A stretch of DNA of 64,000 nt, taken from contig QHYI01000111.1 in NCBI GenBank assembly GCA_003223245.1, positions 1 through 64,000 of the forward strand. Direction: 5' to 3'. Source of the stretch: Acidobacteriota bacterium. GTDB lineage: Bacteria; Acidobacteriota; Terriglobia; Acidiferrales; UBA7541. This document shows, piece after piece, positions 1 to 7,787 of this stretch. The position numbers and the translations under genes were made by a program. How positions within the stretch are numbered: the first letter of the stretch is position 1; each line of letters starts with the position of its first letter. A model generated the notes under the pieces. It was not told the DNA's origin. It ran no database searches and saw only the letters and a list, made by a program, of their open reading frames with translations.

Positions 1-368
1 AGCGTGGCCGCGTTGCTGGTCATGCTTCCCGCGGAGTCGCTGACCACCACAACGAACTGCGCGCCGTTATCAGACGAAGTGGTTGTGGGCGTGGTGTAGC
101 TGGCCGAAGTGGCCCCGCTGATGGCGGTGCCGTTCTTCTGCCACTGGTAACTGAGCGGCGCCGTGCCCGTGGCCACCACACTGAACGTGGCCGTCTGTCC
201 CACCGTCACCGTCTGGTCGGCCGGCTGCGTGGTGATGTAAGGCGCAGACCCGTTGCCGCCGCCAACGCTGTAGCTGCTTCCACAGCCAATAGCAGTCAGA
301 GCGAGCGCAACGAAGAGCGCAACTAGCAAGAAATGTCCGGTTATCGCCCGGAAACGGGTTGTTTTCAT
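1..368 (-). CDS. Ig-like domain lipoprotein, C-terminus cut by window edge
   Basis: The minus strand is open from an ATG at 368 to the window edge (122 codons visible). It begins MKTTRFRAITG, followed by a hydrophobic stretch and the lipobox LTAIGC, so it is a predicted lipoprotein. After a Ser/Gly linker comes an Ig-like fold of the type seen in Ig_3 repeats: the segment ITTQPADQTVTVGQTATFSV and then YQWQKNGTAISGATSASYT, with the Trp of the C strand. The putative site AGGAACAGGAAT lies just upstream of the ATG. Such Ig-repeat lipoproteins are common as cell-surface proteins in Acidobacteria; the function of this one cannot be read from the visible part. Family assignment is good for the fold, absent for the role. 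Confidence 0.75.
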   Translation of the reverse strand, partial: MKTTRFRAITGHFLLVALFVALALTAIGCGSSYSVGGGNGSAPYITTQPADQTVTVGQTATFSVVATGTAPLSYQWQKNGTAISGATSASYTTPTTTSSDNGAQFVVVVSDSAGSMTSNAAT

Positions 369-864
369 CGCGATTCCTGTTCCTGCGCGTGTACCAACGT
401 GAAGGACACTGCAAGGGGTGACCGCTAAAGTGGGGGCCCGTAAGCGCCCGCTTAACTAGACCAAGAGGCGGGGGAGGGGGATCCCCCAGACTAAGGAAGG
501 CGCCTTCTTTCAGGCTGGCTTCGGAAAGTCTACAACAACAGAACGAGAAAAATCACGAGGAATCGTCAGATGAAGAGGCCGGCGGGGGCGATAGGAAGCC
601 TCGTACAACAATCCCCAAGCCCCCCCGAGGCAGACTTGCAAAGATGAGGCCGCCTGCGCTTCACCGGCTTGACGCGGTTTCCAGCGGTTGCAAGTCGCGT
701 TCGACCTTCTCCATAGTTCGCCCTGAGCAACCCCGAAATCGTAGCGGGTTTTCAGATTCATCGAGAACGCGGACGTGTTCCTAAAATGGCTCGCCAAGCT
801 TAGAGCGGTAAATTCCGTAGCAATGCTATACTTCATTTTTTGAGCAGGTGTAGGAGGAATCTCT
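369..864. other. Intergenic region, 496 bp, no convincing gene
   Basis: Divergent spacer between the Ig lipoprotein (minus) and fmdB (plus). It contains two short perfect palindromes (GGGGGATCCCCC near 476-487 and GAAGGCGCCTTC at 496-507) and a TATACT hexamer at 827-832 that could be the -10 box of the fmdB-galU transcript, without a good -35. A 108-codon minus-strand frame at 510-836 has no ribosome-binding site or recognisable sequence and I do not call it. Confidence 0.5.
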
Positions 865-1167
865 GTGCCCTTGTATGAGTATCAATGCGTGAAATGCGGC
901 CGGCGAACAGAGAAAATCGAGAGCGTCGACGGGCCGCATTTGAGGAAATGCCCGCACTGCGGCGGCAAACTGGAGCGTTTGCTCGCCCCGTCCGCTATTC
1001 AGTTCAAGGGCGCAGGCTGGTATGCCACCGACTACGCGAAGAAGTCCAGCGGCGGTGATTCCGAAAAACCGGCAGCTGCAGCAAGCGAACCCGTAAGCAA
1101 GGGCGGTGACACAAAAGAAGCGGGCTCCAAAGACTCGAAGGACAAGAAATCCACGAAGAAAAAATAA
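865..1167 (+). CDS. FmdB-family zinc ribbon protein
   Basis: 100-residue protein starting at GTG with an excellent ribosome-binding site (TAGGAGGAAT at 851-860). The N-terminus MPLYEYQCVKCGRRTE and then CPHCGG form the CxxC...CxxC zinc ribbon of the FmdB/CxxC_CXXC_SSSS family, and GAGWYATDYAKKS is the usual family continuation. The C-terminal third is a low-complexity Ser/Lys/Asp tail. The family is named after a putative regulator of formamidase, but its true role is unknown in most bacteria. It is 19 bp upstream of galU and probably cotranscribed with it. Confidence 0.88.
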   Translation: MPLYEYQCVKCGRRTEKIESVDGPHLRKCPHCGGKLERLLAPSAIQFKGAGWYATDYAKKSSGGDSEKPAAAASEPVSKGGDTKEAGSKDSKDKKSTKKK

Positions 1168-1186
1168 GATTGCGCGAGGAGCCGCA

Positions 1187-2101
1187 ATGGCTGACACATC
1201 GCAAGGGAAAGGTCCCGCGGGACGCAAAGTGCGCAAAGCGGTTCTGCCGGCCGCCGGGCTTGGCACGCGCTTCTTGCCTGCTACCAAAGCGCAGCCCAAG
1301 GAGATGCTTGCCGTCGTGGACAAGCCGCAAATTCAGTACGTCGTGGAAGAGTGCGTTGTTTCCGGGATCGAGCACGTCGTCATCGTCACCGGAAAAGGAA
1401 AGAACTCTATCGAGGATCACTTCGACTACTCGCCCACCTTGGAGCGGTTCCTGGAAGAAAGAGGAAAGAAAGACCAAGCGGCGCTGGTGCGGAAGATCAG
1501 CGATATGGTGCAGATGAGTTACACGCGCCAGAAAGAGCCGCTAGGCCTGGGTCACGCTGTGCTGGTGGCAAGGGATCTTGTAGGTGATGAGCCCTTCGCA
1601 GTTTTGCTTGGCGACGTGTTGATTCCTGGCCCTAATCCGGCGACCAAGCAGCTCATTGATGTGTACATGGCCACTGGGGTTGGCGCGATTGCGGTCGAGG
1701 AAGTGCCCAAGGAGAGAACACATCTCTACGGTATCATCGACGGCGAGCCTGCGCCGCAACCGCCGTTTGGAGCGCGGTTGTTGCGGATTCGCGACGTCGT
1801 GGAAAAACCAAAGCCAGAGAAAGCTCCCTCAAATTTGGCGATTACCGGCCGTTATGTTTTGCCGCCGGAAATTTTTGACTGCATCGCCCGCACCAAGCCC
1901 GGGGCGGGAAATGAAATTCAGTTAACCGACGCGCTGCGCATCCTGGCTCAGGAGGACGGCTTGTGGGCGTACATTTACGACGGCGTCTCTTACGATGCCG
2001 GCGATAAATTGGGATTCTTGAAGGCAACGGTTGAAATCGCCCTCCAAAACAAAGAGTTTGGAAGCGAATTTCGCGAGTACTTGAAAGGTTTAAAGCTTTA
2101 G
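1187..2101 (+). CDS. galU: UTP--glucose-1-phosphate uridylyltransferase
   Basis: Makes UDP-glucose from UTP and glucose-1-phosphate, a precursor for cell-surface polysaccharide. The 304-residue protein shows the nucleotidyltransferase signature KAVLPAAGLGTRFLPATK near residues 15-32, KEMLAVVDKPQIQYVVEE, the GDVL metal/uridine segment, VVEKPKPEKAPSNLAITGRY and the late NEIQLTDAL motif, as in bacterial GalU. I chose ATG 1187 because of a GAGGAG site a few bases upstream; the frame is open further 5' to 1106 but that stretch overlaps fmdB and is Lys/Arg-rich non-homologous sequence. Likely cotranscribed with fmdB. Confidence 0.95.
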   Translation: MADTSQGKGPAGRKVRKAVLPAAGLGTRFLPATKAQPKEMLAVVDKPQIQYVVEECVVSGIEHVVIVTGKGKNSIEDHFDYSPTLERFLEERGKKDQAALVRKISDMVQMSYTRQKEPLGLGHAVLVARDLVGDEPFAVLLGDVLIPGPNPATKQLIDVYMATGVGAIAVEEVPKERTHLYGIIDGEPAPQPPFGARLLRIRDVVEKPKPEKAPSNLAITGRYVLPPEIFDCIARTKPGAGNEIQLTDALRILAQEDGLWAYIYDGVSYDAGDKLGFLKATVEIALQNKEFGSEFREYLKGLKL

Positions 2102-2154
2102 TTGGTTAAAGTTAGCTACGAAAAACGATACCGGAATTTCATTTCGGGCTGTAG

Positions 2155-2187
2155 CTCAGGCCTTTAGCCCTGAGGAAGCTGTTTTTT
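2155..2187 (+). terminator. Possible rho-independent terminator after galU
   Basis: CTCAGG (2155-2160) pairs with CCTGAG (2169-2174) around an 8-base loop. A run of six T lies at 2182-2187, seven bases after the stem. The stem is short and the gap is long, so this is only a candidate. It sits between galU and the probable start of the tsaD transcript. Confidence 0.35.
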
Positions 2188-2210
2188 CCTAGTCGTTGCT
2201 TCGATTGCGC

Positions 2211-2223
2211 TAGAATTTTTCTT
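2211..2223 (+). promoter_or_regulatory. -10-like hexamer abutting tsaD start (possible leaderless mRNA)
   Basis: TAGAAT at 2211-2216 matches the sigma-70 -10 consensus at five of six positions and ends 7 bases before the tsaD ATG at 2224. Transcription would start at or next to the ATG, and no Shine-Dalgarno sequence exists in between. No clear -35 is visible. Confidence 0.4.
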
Positions 2224-3351
2224 ATGAGCGCGCGTATTTTAGGGATCGAATCATCATGCGACGAGACGGCCGCGGCCGTGGTTGCCGACGGCCGCGAGAT
2301 TCTGTCCAGCGTGGTCGCGTCCCAGGTCGATATCCATCGGAAATATGGCGGTGTGGTGCCGGAGCTGGCTTCGCGCGAGCATTTGCGGCAAATCGTGCCG
2401 GTGGTTCGTGAAGCGCTGGCACAAGCGGGCCTGAAGCTGGAAGAGGTGGATGCGATTGGCGTGACGCAAGGGCCGGGTCTTGTCGGCGCTTTGCTGGTGG
2501 GTATCACCTACGGAAAAACTCTCGCGCAGTCTCTCGGCAAACCACTCGTGCCCGTCAATCATCTGGAAGGTCACGTTCACGCCGTTTTTCTGGAAGCGCA
2601 CAAAGCGGGGCGCTCCCCCAAGCTGCCTGCCGTATGCCTCATTGTTTCCGGTGGCCACACAGTTTTGTACGAAGTGAAGGTCGAGGACTCTGGCGCGGCG
2701 GATCGAAACGCGCTCTTTCGTTACCGCAAGCTCGGACAAACGCGCGACGATGCGGCGGGCGAGGCCTACGACAAAGTCGCAAAACTGCTTGCGCTCGGGT
2801 ATCCCGGCGGCCCGATTCTAGACCGTCTTGCGGCTGCAGCATATGGGTTGCCTGCCCCGGTGAAATTTAGTCCTACCAAAACGCGCGGCAACCCGCTTGA
2901 TTTCAGCTTCAGCGGCCTGAAGACCGCAGTGCTCTATCATTTGCGAGAACATTCCGAATATTCCGAGGAAATTCGCAAGCGCGAGGAGGCTCTCGCGCGC
3001 GGGGAGCGAAAATTCGACCAGTTGCTCCCGCTCTCGAGCAAAACGACTCTTGGACTTGTGCGCGAATTTCAAAATGCTGTGATTCGCGATCTCGTGGATC
3101 GCACCATGGCCGCCGCGGAAGAACTCGACGTGGAAAGCATCCTGGTTTCCGGCGGTGTGGCAGCAAACAGCCAGCTGCGCGCGACCTTTGAAGAACGTGT
3201 GAAATCAGCCGGCGTCGAAGCGTTCTTTCCCAGCCGCGCTCTGTCGACCGACAACGCTGCCATGATCGCTGCTGCCGCATACCCGCGTCTTCGCGCCGGC
3301 CTCCTCGCCGATCTTACGCTGAACGCCGACCCCAGCCTTGCGCTCGCTTAA
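2224..3351 (+). CDS. tsaD: tRNA N6-adenosine threonylcarbamoyltransferase TsaD
   Basis: Catalytic subunit that transfers threonylcarbamoyl to A37 of ANN-decoding tRNAs, acting with TsaB (also in this window at 8594) and TsaE. The 375-residue protein begins with the ASKHA motif ILGIESSCDETAAAVV, has the metal-binding NHLEGHVHA (two His of the HxxxH-type site), LIVSGGHT, GEAYDKVAKLLALGYPGGP and the late LVSGGVAANSQLR and STDNAAMIA. Length is slightly above the usual 340, from a longer middle segment rich in charged residues around 255-285. The start is fixed by MSARILGIESSCDET, which fits the family N-terminus. Confidence 0.96.
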   Translation: MSARILGIESSCDETAAAVVADGREILSSVVASQVDIHRKYGGVVPELASREHLRQIVPVVREALAQAGLKLEEVDAIGVTQGPGLVGALLVGITYGKTLAQSLGKPLVPVNHLEGHVHAVFLEAHKAGRSPKLPAVCLIVSGGHTVLYEVKVEDSGAADRNALFRYRKLGQTRDDAAGEAYDKVAKLLALGYPGGPILDRLAAAAYGLPAPVKFSPTKTRGNPLDFSFSGLKTAVLYHLREHSEYSEEIRKREEALARGERKFDQLLPLSSKTTLGLVREFQNAVIRDLVDRTMAAAEELDVESILVSGGVAANSQLRATFEERVKSAGVEAFFPSRALSTDNAAMIAAAAYPRLRAGLLADLTLNADPSLALA

Positions 3352-3381
3352 GAAGGGATTTCAGCGCGGGGGAACAGAATC

Positions 3382-4524
3382 ATGAAGATCGCAAAGCCTC
3401 TTCTTTTGACCGCCATACTAGCCTGTGCCGTATCCGGCGCGAGTGCAGCAGGTACGCGAACGGCGCGATGGACCGAGCAACGAGCGAATGAGTGGTATCG
3501 AAAGCAGCCGTGGCTCGTCGGCAGCAATTACATTCCACGCTCGGCCATCGACGAGTTGGAAATGTGGCAGGAAGCAACCTTCAATGCAGAGCAAATCGAT
3601 CAGGAATTAGGCTGGGCGGAAGGCCTGGGCATGAACACGATGCGCGTGTTTCTGCACGACTTGCTCTGGCAACAGGATGCAGACGGTTTCAAGAAGCGCA
3701 TCGAGCAGTTTCTGACCATCGCGGCGAAGCATCACATCCGCCCGATCTTCGTGCTTTTCGATTCCTGCTGGGATCCCTTGCCGCACCTGGGGCCGCAGCA
3801 TCCTCCGATCCCGGGAATCCACAACTCGGGCTGGGTGCAAAGCCCGGGCGCGGTGGCACTGGGGGATCCCAAGCAATACCCCCGACTGAAAGCCTACGTC
3901 CAGGGCGTGGTGGGCGCTTTTGCCAAGGACGACCGCATTCTAGCTTGGGACATCTGGAACGAGCCCGGCAACGGCAACATGGGCAGTTACGCGAAAGAAG
4001 AATTGAAAGACAAAACCGCGCGTGTGCTGCTACTCCTCCCCGAAGCATTCGAATGGGCGCGCGAAGTGAACCCCACGCAACCCCTGACCAGCGGCGTTTG
4101 TTGCGTCGACCAGGCCCCGGATGCCTCCAAACTTGGCGAAATCGAATTGATTCAGCTCCGCGAAGCCGACGTCGTCACGTTTCACAATTACAGTTGGCCG
4201 GAATATTTTAAGCGCGAAGTGGGTTGGTTGAAGAAGTACAACCGACCGGTGATCTGCACGGAGTTCATGGCGCGCTCCGTGGGCAGCACATTTGACACAA
4301 TTCTGCCGATTGCTAAAGAAGAGAAGGTCGGCGCCATCAACTGGGGCTTCGTCGTGGGCAAGACGCAGACGAATCTGCCCTGGGAATCTTGGGAGCATCC
4401 TTACATCCTCGCGCAGCCGCCGGTGTGGTTCCATGACGTGTTCGATCCCGACGGCAAGCCTTACCGGCAGGCCGAAGCGGACTTGATCCGCCAGCTTACA
4501 GGCACGGATAAAGAATCGAAGTAA
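3382..4524 (+). CDS. Secreted glycoside hydrolase, GH5/cellulase-like TIM barrel
   Basis: 380 residues with a signal peptide (MKIAKPLLLTAILACAVSGASA). The body looks like a (beta/alpha)8 retaining glycosidase of clan GH-A: GMNTMRVFLHDLLW near the start of the barrel, ILAWDIWNEPGNGNMG with the predicted acid/base Glu194, VVTFHNYSWPE, and VICTEFMAR with the predicted nucleophile Glu294. Family members are often annotated as cellulase family or glycosidase; the substrate (beta-glucan or mannan) cannot be told from sequence. It is 30 bp downstream of tsaD and preceded by GGGGGAAC, so it may read through from tsaD. Predicted location is the periplasm or outside. Confidence 0.8.
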   Translation: MKIAKPLLLTAILACAVSGASAAGTRTARWTEQRANEWYRKQPWLVGSNYIPRSAIDELEMWQEATFNAEQIDQELGWAEGLGMNTMRVFLHDLLWQQDADGFKKRIEQFLTIAAKHHIRPIFVLFDSCWDPLPHLGPQHPPIPGIHNSGWVQSPGAVALGDPKQYPRLKAYVQGVVGAFAKDDRILAWDIWNEPGNGNMGSYAKEELKDKTARVLLLLPEAFEWAREVNPTQPLTSGVCCVDQAPDASKLGEIELIQLREADVVTFHNYSWPEYFKREVGWLKKYNRPVICTEFMARSVGSTFDTILPIAKEEKVGAINWGFVVGKTQTNLPWESWEHPYILAQPPVWFHDVFDPDGKPYRQAEADLIRQLTGTDKESK

Positions 4525-4572
4525 CTTTGGCGGATCGTCCCTTCCCCGCCATGCTGTGCCTTTGTCGTGAGG

Positions 4573-4587
4573 TATACTCGCGCGGAC
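4573..4587 (+). promoter_or_regulatory. -10-like hexamer directly before pxpB
   Basis: TATACT (4573-4578) matches the -10 consensus at five of six positions and lies 9 bases before the proposed pxpB ATG at 4588. This would give a leader of about three bases and no Shine-Dalgarno. A -35 is not evident. Confidence 0.4.
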
Positions 4588-5463
4588 ATGACTGCGGGAA
4601 AGAAAGCCAGCGCGCGATTCGAACCGGCGAGCGATCAATCGCTGCTCATTTATTTCGACAGCCAGGCGAAGAGCCGGGCTCCCGGCCGGGTGGGGATAAA
4701 TTCCGCCCGGCCTCTACAGAGCGGGTTCACAATTGAAGCGCATGAAAACGTCAGAAGGCTTCTTTTTCTGTTACAGCAGGAGCCGATTGCAGGCGTGCGC
4801 AACCTGCATCCCGCGTATTGCTCGCTGCTCGTTAAATTCGACCCGCTCCAGTGGCAGCACGAAAAACTGGAAAGAGAGCTGCGCAAAGTTCTTGCTCGAC
4901 TCCATAAAGTGAAATTGCCCGCGCCAAGGCACGTGGAAATTCCCGTTTGCTACGGCGGTGAGTTTGGCCCTGACCTGGACGACGTGGCGTCGGTGCATGA
5001 GATGAAGCCCGAGCGGGTCATCGAACTCCACGCCTCGACGACTTATCTTGTCTACTTTTTGGGCTTTGTCCCGGGCTTTGCGTATCTTGGCGAATTGCCA
5101 AAGGAATTAGTCACGCCGCGCCTGCCGTCGCCGCGCAAGAGAGTGCCTGCGGGAAGCGTGGGCATTGCCGGAAATCAGACAGGCGTGTACCCGTTCGAAA
5201 CGCCAGGCGGCTGGAGATTGCTCGGTCGCACGCCGCTCGGGATGTTTCGAACCGACCGCGAAGGCTTGAGCCTCCTCTCCATCGGCGACCGCGTGCGCTT
5301 TGTGCCGATTGCGCGCGAGCAATTTGCGGAGCTGGTGAAGGGGGAAGTGACGTGGCCTGCCTCGCTTCGAAGCTCAGGACAAGCAGAAGGCGAGCCCTGC
5401 CGGGAAAAAGCGAACGACCTCCCACGCAACTCGAAGCTAGGACAAGGGCGCGGCAGGGAATAG
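4588..5463 (+). CDS. pxpB: 5-oxoprolinase subunit PxpB (KipI family)
   Basis: First of three genes for ATP-dependent conversion of 5-oxo-L-proline to glutamate (PxpA, PxpB, PxpC); older names are KipI or allophanate hydrolase subunit 1. Visible family motifs are NLHPAYCSLLVKFDP, EIPVCYGGEFGPDLD, YLVYFLGFVPGFAYLGELP, and the conserved PRKRVPAGSVGIAGNQTGVYP. ATG 4588 (MTAGKKASARFEP) is preferred over a GTG at 4567 because a TATACT box lies between them. The last 30 or so residues (from SSGQAEG on) extend past the family core and are encoded by repeat-like DNA. The gene ends 2 bp before pxpC. Confidence 0.92.
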   Translation: MTAGKKASARFEPASDQSLLIYFDSQAKSRAPGRVGINSARPLQSGFTIEAHENVRRLLFLLQQEPIAGVRNLHPAYCSLLVKFDPLQWQHEKLERELRKVLARLHKVKLPAPRHVEIPVCYGGEFGPDLDDVASVHEMKPERVIELHASTTYLVYFLGFVPGFAYLGELPKELVTPRLPSPRKRVPAGSVGIAGNQTGVYPFETPGGWRLLGRTPLGMFRTDREGLSLLSIGDRVRFVPIAREQFAELVKGEVTWPASLRSSGQAEGEPCREKANDLPRNSKLGQGRGRE

Positions 5464-5465
5464 GT

Positions 5466-6464
5466 ATGAGCGCAATCGAGGTGCTCGCTCCGGGATTACT
5501 CACGACCGTGCAAGACCTGGGGCGAGAAGGCTTTGGACCCATGGGTGTTTCGCCTTCCGGAGCAGCTGATCCCATTGCGCTGCGAATCGGCAACCGGCTG
5601 GTGGGCAATGCTGAGGGCGCAGCCGGGCTTGAGATGACTCTCCTGGGGGGCTCTTTTCTGTTTCCTGAGCCGGCCGTCGCAGCTTTAACCGGCTCCGACT
5701 TTGGCGCGACGCTCGATAACGCAGCCATTCCGCCTTGGACTTCCTTCGCAGTCAAAGCCGGCCTAGCGCTGAAGCTCGGCCCAACGCGTTCAGGCGCGCG
5801 CTGCTACTTGTGTGTGCGCGGCGGAATTGCCGTCGAACCTTTTCTCGGCAGCGCCTCAACGCATCTTCTCAGTGGGCTTGGCGGCCACCAAGGCAGAGCG
5901 CTGAGAAAAGGCGACGTTTTGAAGATCGGGAATGCGCCTCAAACAGGACAGCAGCGAACAGGCAAGCGTGCCTGTTCTGCCGCAAACACCCACGAGTCCC
6001 ATCGCGCGCGAAAAGTGGCACCGAAAGCGCTGGCGCATCTCGGCCCCCGCAAAGTCTTGCGCGTTACGCCCGGTCCGCAAAGCGACTGGTTCCCCAAAGC
6101 GGCGAAGAAAATCTTTTACAGCTCTGCGTACCGCGTTTCCGAGGAAGCCAACCGCATGGGTCTGCGGCTCCAAGGGCCGGCGATTCCCGAAGGCGCGCAC
6201 GGCGGCATGATAAGCGAAGGCGTCTCATTAGGGGCCATTCAAATTGCCGCTGGAGGGATGCCCATCATTCTGTTTGTCGAGCAGCAAACCACCGGCGGCT
6301 ATGCGAAGATGGCGAATGTGATTGCGGCGGACTTGAGCAGCTTGGGGCAGCTCCGTCCGCGGGACGAAGTTCGCTTCGAACTTGTTGAATTCAAGAGCGC
6401 GCCGAAGCTGCTGATCGAGCAAGAGAAGTTGCTGGCATCGGATGATCTGGTTGTAGAAACATGA
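5466..6464 (+). CDS. pxpC: 5-oxoprolinase subunit PxpC (KipA family)
   Basis: 332-residue partner of PxpB; together they form the ATP-using part of 5-oxoprolinase. Family motifs: MSAIEVLAPGLLTTVQDLGR, the segment GPMGVSPSGAADPIALRIGN, RCYLCVRGGIAV, LRVTPGPQSDWF, and the late MGLRLQGPAIP followed by GAHGGMISEGVSLGAIQI. The frame is open upstream to 5352 but ATG 5466 gives the exact family N-terminus. Residues about 160-185 are odd: they replace the usual short loop with a Gln/Arg/Cys-rich stretch encoded by a perfect inverted repeat at 5956-5977 (see findings). Confidence 0.92.
   Translation: MSAIEVLAPGLLTTVQDLGREGFGPMGVSPSGAADPIALRIGNRLVGNAEGAAGLEMTLLGGSFLFPEPAVAALTGSDFGATLDNAAIPPWTSFAVKAGLALKLGPTRSGARCYLCVRGGIAVEPFLGSASTHLLSGLGGHQGRALRKGDVLKIGNAPQTGQQRTGKRACSAANTHESHRARKVAPKALAHLGPRKVLRVTPGPQSDWFPKAAKKIFYSSAYRVSEEANRMGLRLQGPAIPEGAHGGMISEGVSLGAIQIAAGGMPIILFVEQQTTGGYAKMANVIAADLSSLGQLRPRDEVRFELVEFKSAPKLLIEQEKLLASDDLVVET
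5956..5977. repeat. Inverted repeat (9-bp arms) inside pxpC
   Basis: GAACAGGCA (5956-5964) and TGCCTGTTC (5969-5977) are perfect inverted repeats around a 4-base centre. It is translated in frame in pxpC. It resembles mobile palindromic (REP-like) elements that are normally intergenic; I have no second copy in the window to prove dispersal. Confidence 0.6.
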
Positions 6465-6471
6465 GGCGGGA

Positions 6472-7230
6472 ATGACTCGCATCGACCTGAATTGCGACAT
6501 GGGCGAACTGCCCGAGGCCATCGCCGACGGGACGCAGGAAGCGCTCCTGCGCTCCATCACTTCGGCCAACGTCGCCTGCGGCGGCCATGCGGGTGACGAA
6601 GGCACGATGCGCACGACCATCGAGCAGGCGCTCTGCGCGGGCGTCGCGGTTGGTGCGCATCCGGGATATCCCGACCGCGAAAATTTTGGCCGGCTCGAAT
6701 TGAAGATGCCCGCGGAAGCTGTTGCGGATTCGGTCTACGAACAAGTGCTTGCTCTGGCGGAAGTGGCGGCGAAGTGCGGTACAAAACTGGTCCATGTGAA
6801 GCCGCATGGCGCGCTGTACAACCAAGCCGTGAAGAACCGCGAGCTTGCCGAAGCCATTGCCAAAGGAGTTGCGAAGTTCAGCAAAAATTTAGTGCTCATG
6901 GGGTTGGCGGAATCGCCGATGCTCGATGTGTTTCGCAATGGGGGCTTTGCGGTTGCAGCCGAAGCCTTTGCGGACCGCCGCTACGAGCCGGATGGCACGC
7001 TGCGCTCTCGGAAATTTGAGAATGCGCTTATCCGCGACCCCGCCGAAGCTGCCAAGCAAGCTCTGAGGATCGCCGAGCGTGGGATCGTGACCGCTCACAA
7101 CGGCACGGAAGTGAGACTCAATGCCCAAACCATCTGCATTCACGGCGATACGCCTGGCTCCGTGCAAATCGCCGCCGTCGTTGCCCGCACCCTGCGCGAG
7201 TCGGGCGTTGCGCTCGGGGGGCTGGTGTAA
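6472..7230 (+). CDS. pxpA: 5-oxoprolinase subunit PxpA (LamB/YcsF family)
   Basis: 252 residues, the usual length. The protein starts MTRIDLNCDMGELPEA, and has SANVACGGHAGD, GVAVGAHPGYPDRENFGR, VKPHGALYN, and FADRRYEPDGTLRSR, all hallmarks of the LamB/YcsF fold whose members are now known as PxpA of 5-oxoprolinase. The gene lies 7 bp after pxpC with GAGGCGGGA before the ATG, so pxpB-pxpC-pxpA form one operon that recycles pyroglutamate to glutamate. Confidence 0.95.
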   Translation: MTRIDLNCDMGELPEAIADGTQEALLRSITSANVACGGHAGDEGTMRTTIEQALCAGVAVGAHPGYPDRENFGRLELKMPAEAVADSVYEQVLALAEVAAKCGTKLVHVKPHGALYNQAVKNRELAEAIAKGVAKFSKNLVLMGLAESPMLDVFRNGGFAVAAEAFADRRYEPDGTLRSRKFENALIRDPAEAAKQALRIAERGIVTAHNGTEVRLNAQTICIHGDTPGSVQIAAVVARTLRESGVALGGLV

Positions 7231-7261
7231 AGCTCTTCAATAGATAGTCAAGGGGGGATGG

Positions 7262-7561
7262 CTATTTCTCTTTGCCGGTGTCTGGGGACTCGACATACAC
7301 GAGCTCGAGCACGCTGCCGCTACCGTTCGGCTCGATTCCCACGACGTGCTGTTTCTCTTTGGTTCCTGCTTTGAAGGCCATTTTGTCAGTGTCCTTTTCC
7401 TTGTGCGGACGCGCTCCGGGATAGATCGGCAGCCCAACCTCTTTGGTGCTGGCTTCCGTGTTGAAGTAGATGCCTGCTCCTTGCGAGCCCTTGCCGCCCC
7501 GGGATTCCTTGTCCGGCTTCTCCTGAGCCGCCGAAGCGAAGCAGGGCATCGCCGAGATCAC
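7262..7561 (-). CDS. Small secreted hypothetical protein, start apparently frameshifted
   Basis: The open frame gives 99 residues from a GTG at 7561 with the body EVGLPIYPGARPHKEKDTDK and a C-terminal LVYVESPDTGKEK. I do not know its function; short proteins with a hydrophobic leader followed by a xYPGAxP segment recur in Acidobacteria. The same frame continues upstream with no stop to 7642 and would encode a good signal peptide ending FAVISAMPCFASAAQ, but has no start codon there. An ATG at 7649 with a GGGGGAAT site is out of frame by one base. Removing one base at 7630/7631 would join them into a normal secreted protein of about 128 residues. Confidence 0.6.
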   Translation of the reverse strand: MISAMPCFASAAQEKPDKESRGGKGSQGAGIYFNTEASTKEVGLPIYPGARPHKEKDTDKMAFKAGTKEKQHVVGIEPNGSGSVLELVYVESPDTGKEK

Positions 7562-7700
7562 GGCAAATGCCGCCGCTCTGCGGAGGAGGGTGCAAAGGCC
7601 TTTGCGGCGATGGTGCGCTTCTTCAGTAAGGAAATGTTTTTATGTTCATGGGATTCCCCCGTCCGTGGTACGTGCCTCTTCCTTCAAACGTTCCACGCTG

Positions 7701-7736
7701 CCAAAAAACAAAAGCGGGCAAGTTGAACTTGCCCGC
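7701..7736 (-). terminator. Rho-independent terminator of carD
   Basis: GCGGGCAAGTT (7714-7724) and AACTTGCCCGC (7726-7736) form a near-perfect palindrome. Read on the minus strand the hairpin is followed by a T-rich tract (TTTTGTTTTTT, plus-strand 7703-7713). It lies about 50 bp after the carD stop codon. Confidence 0.85.
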
Positions 7737-7787
7737 GGGAGCTCTTGAAAGAAACATAGCCGCAAGAGCGGCGAAAGCTACGGCCGG

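Noticed and set aside
510-836. 108-codon minus-strand frame in the first intergenic region
   Set aside because: No ribosome-binding site, no recognisable sequence, and overlap with the putative fmdB promoter.
1106-1186. Upstream in-frame extension of galU
   Set aside because: It overlaps fmdB and codes a Lys/Arg-rich tail without homology; ATG 1187 has a Shine-Dalgarno and the family N-terminus.
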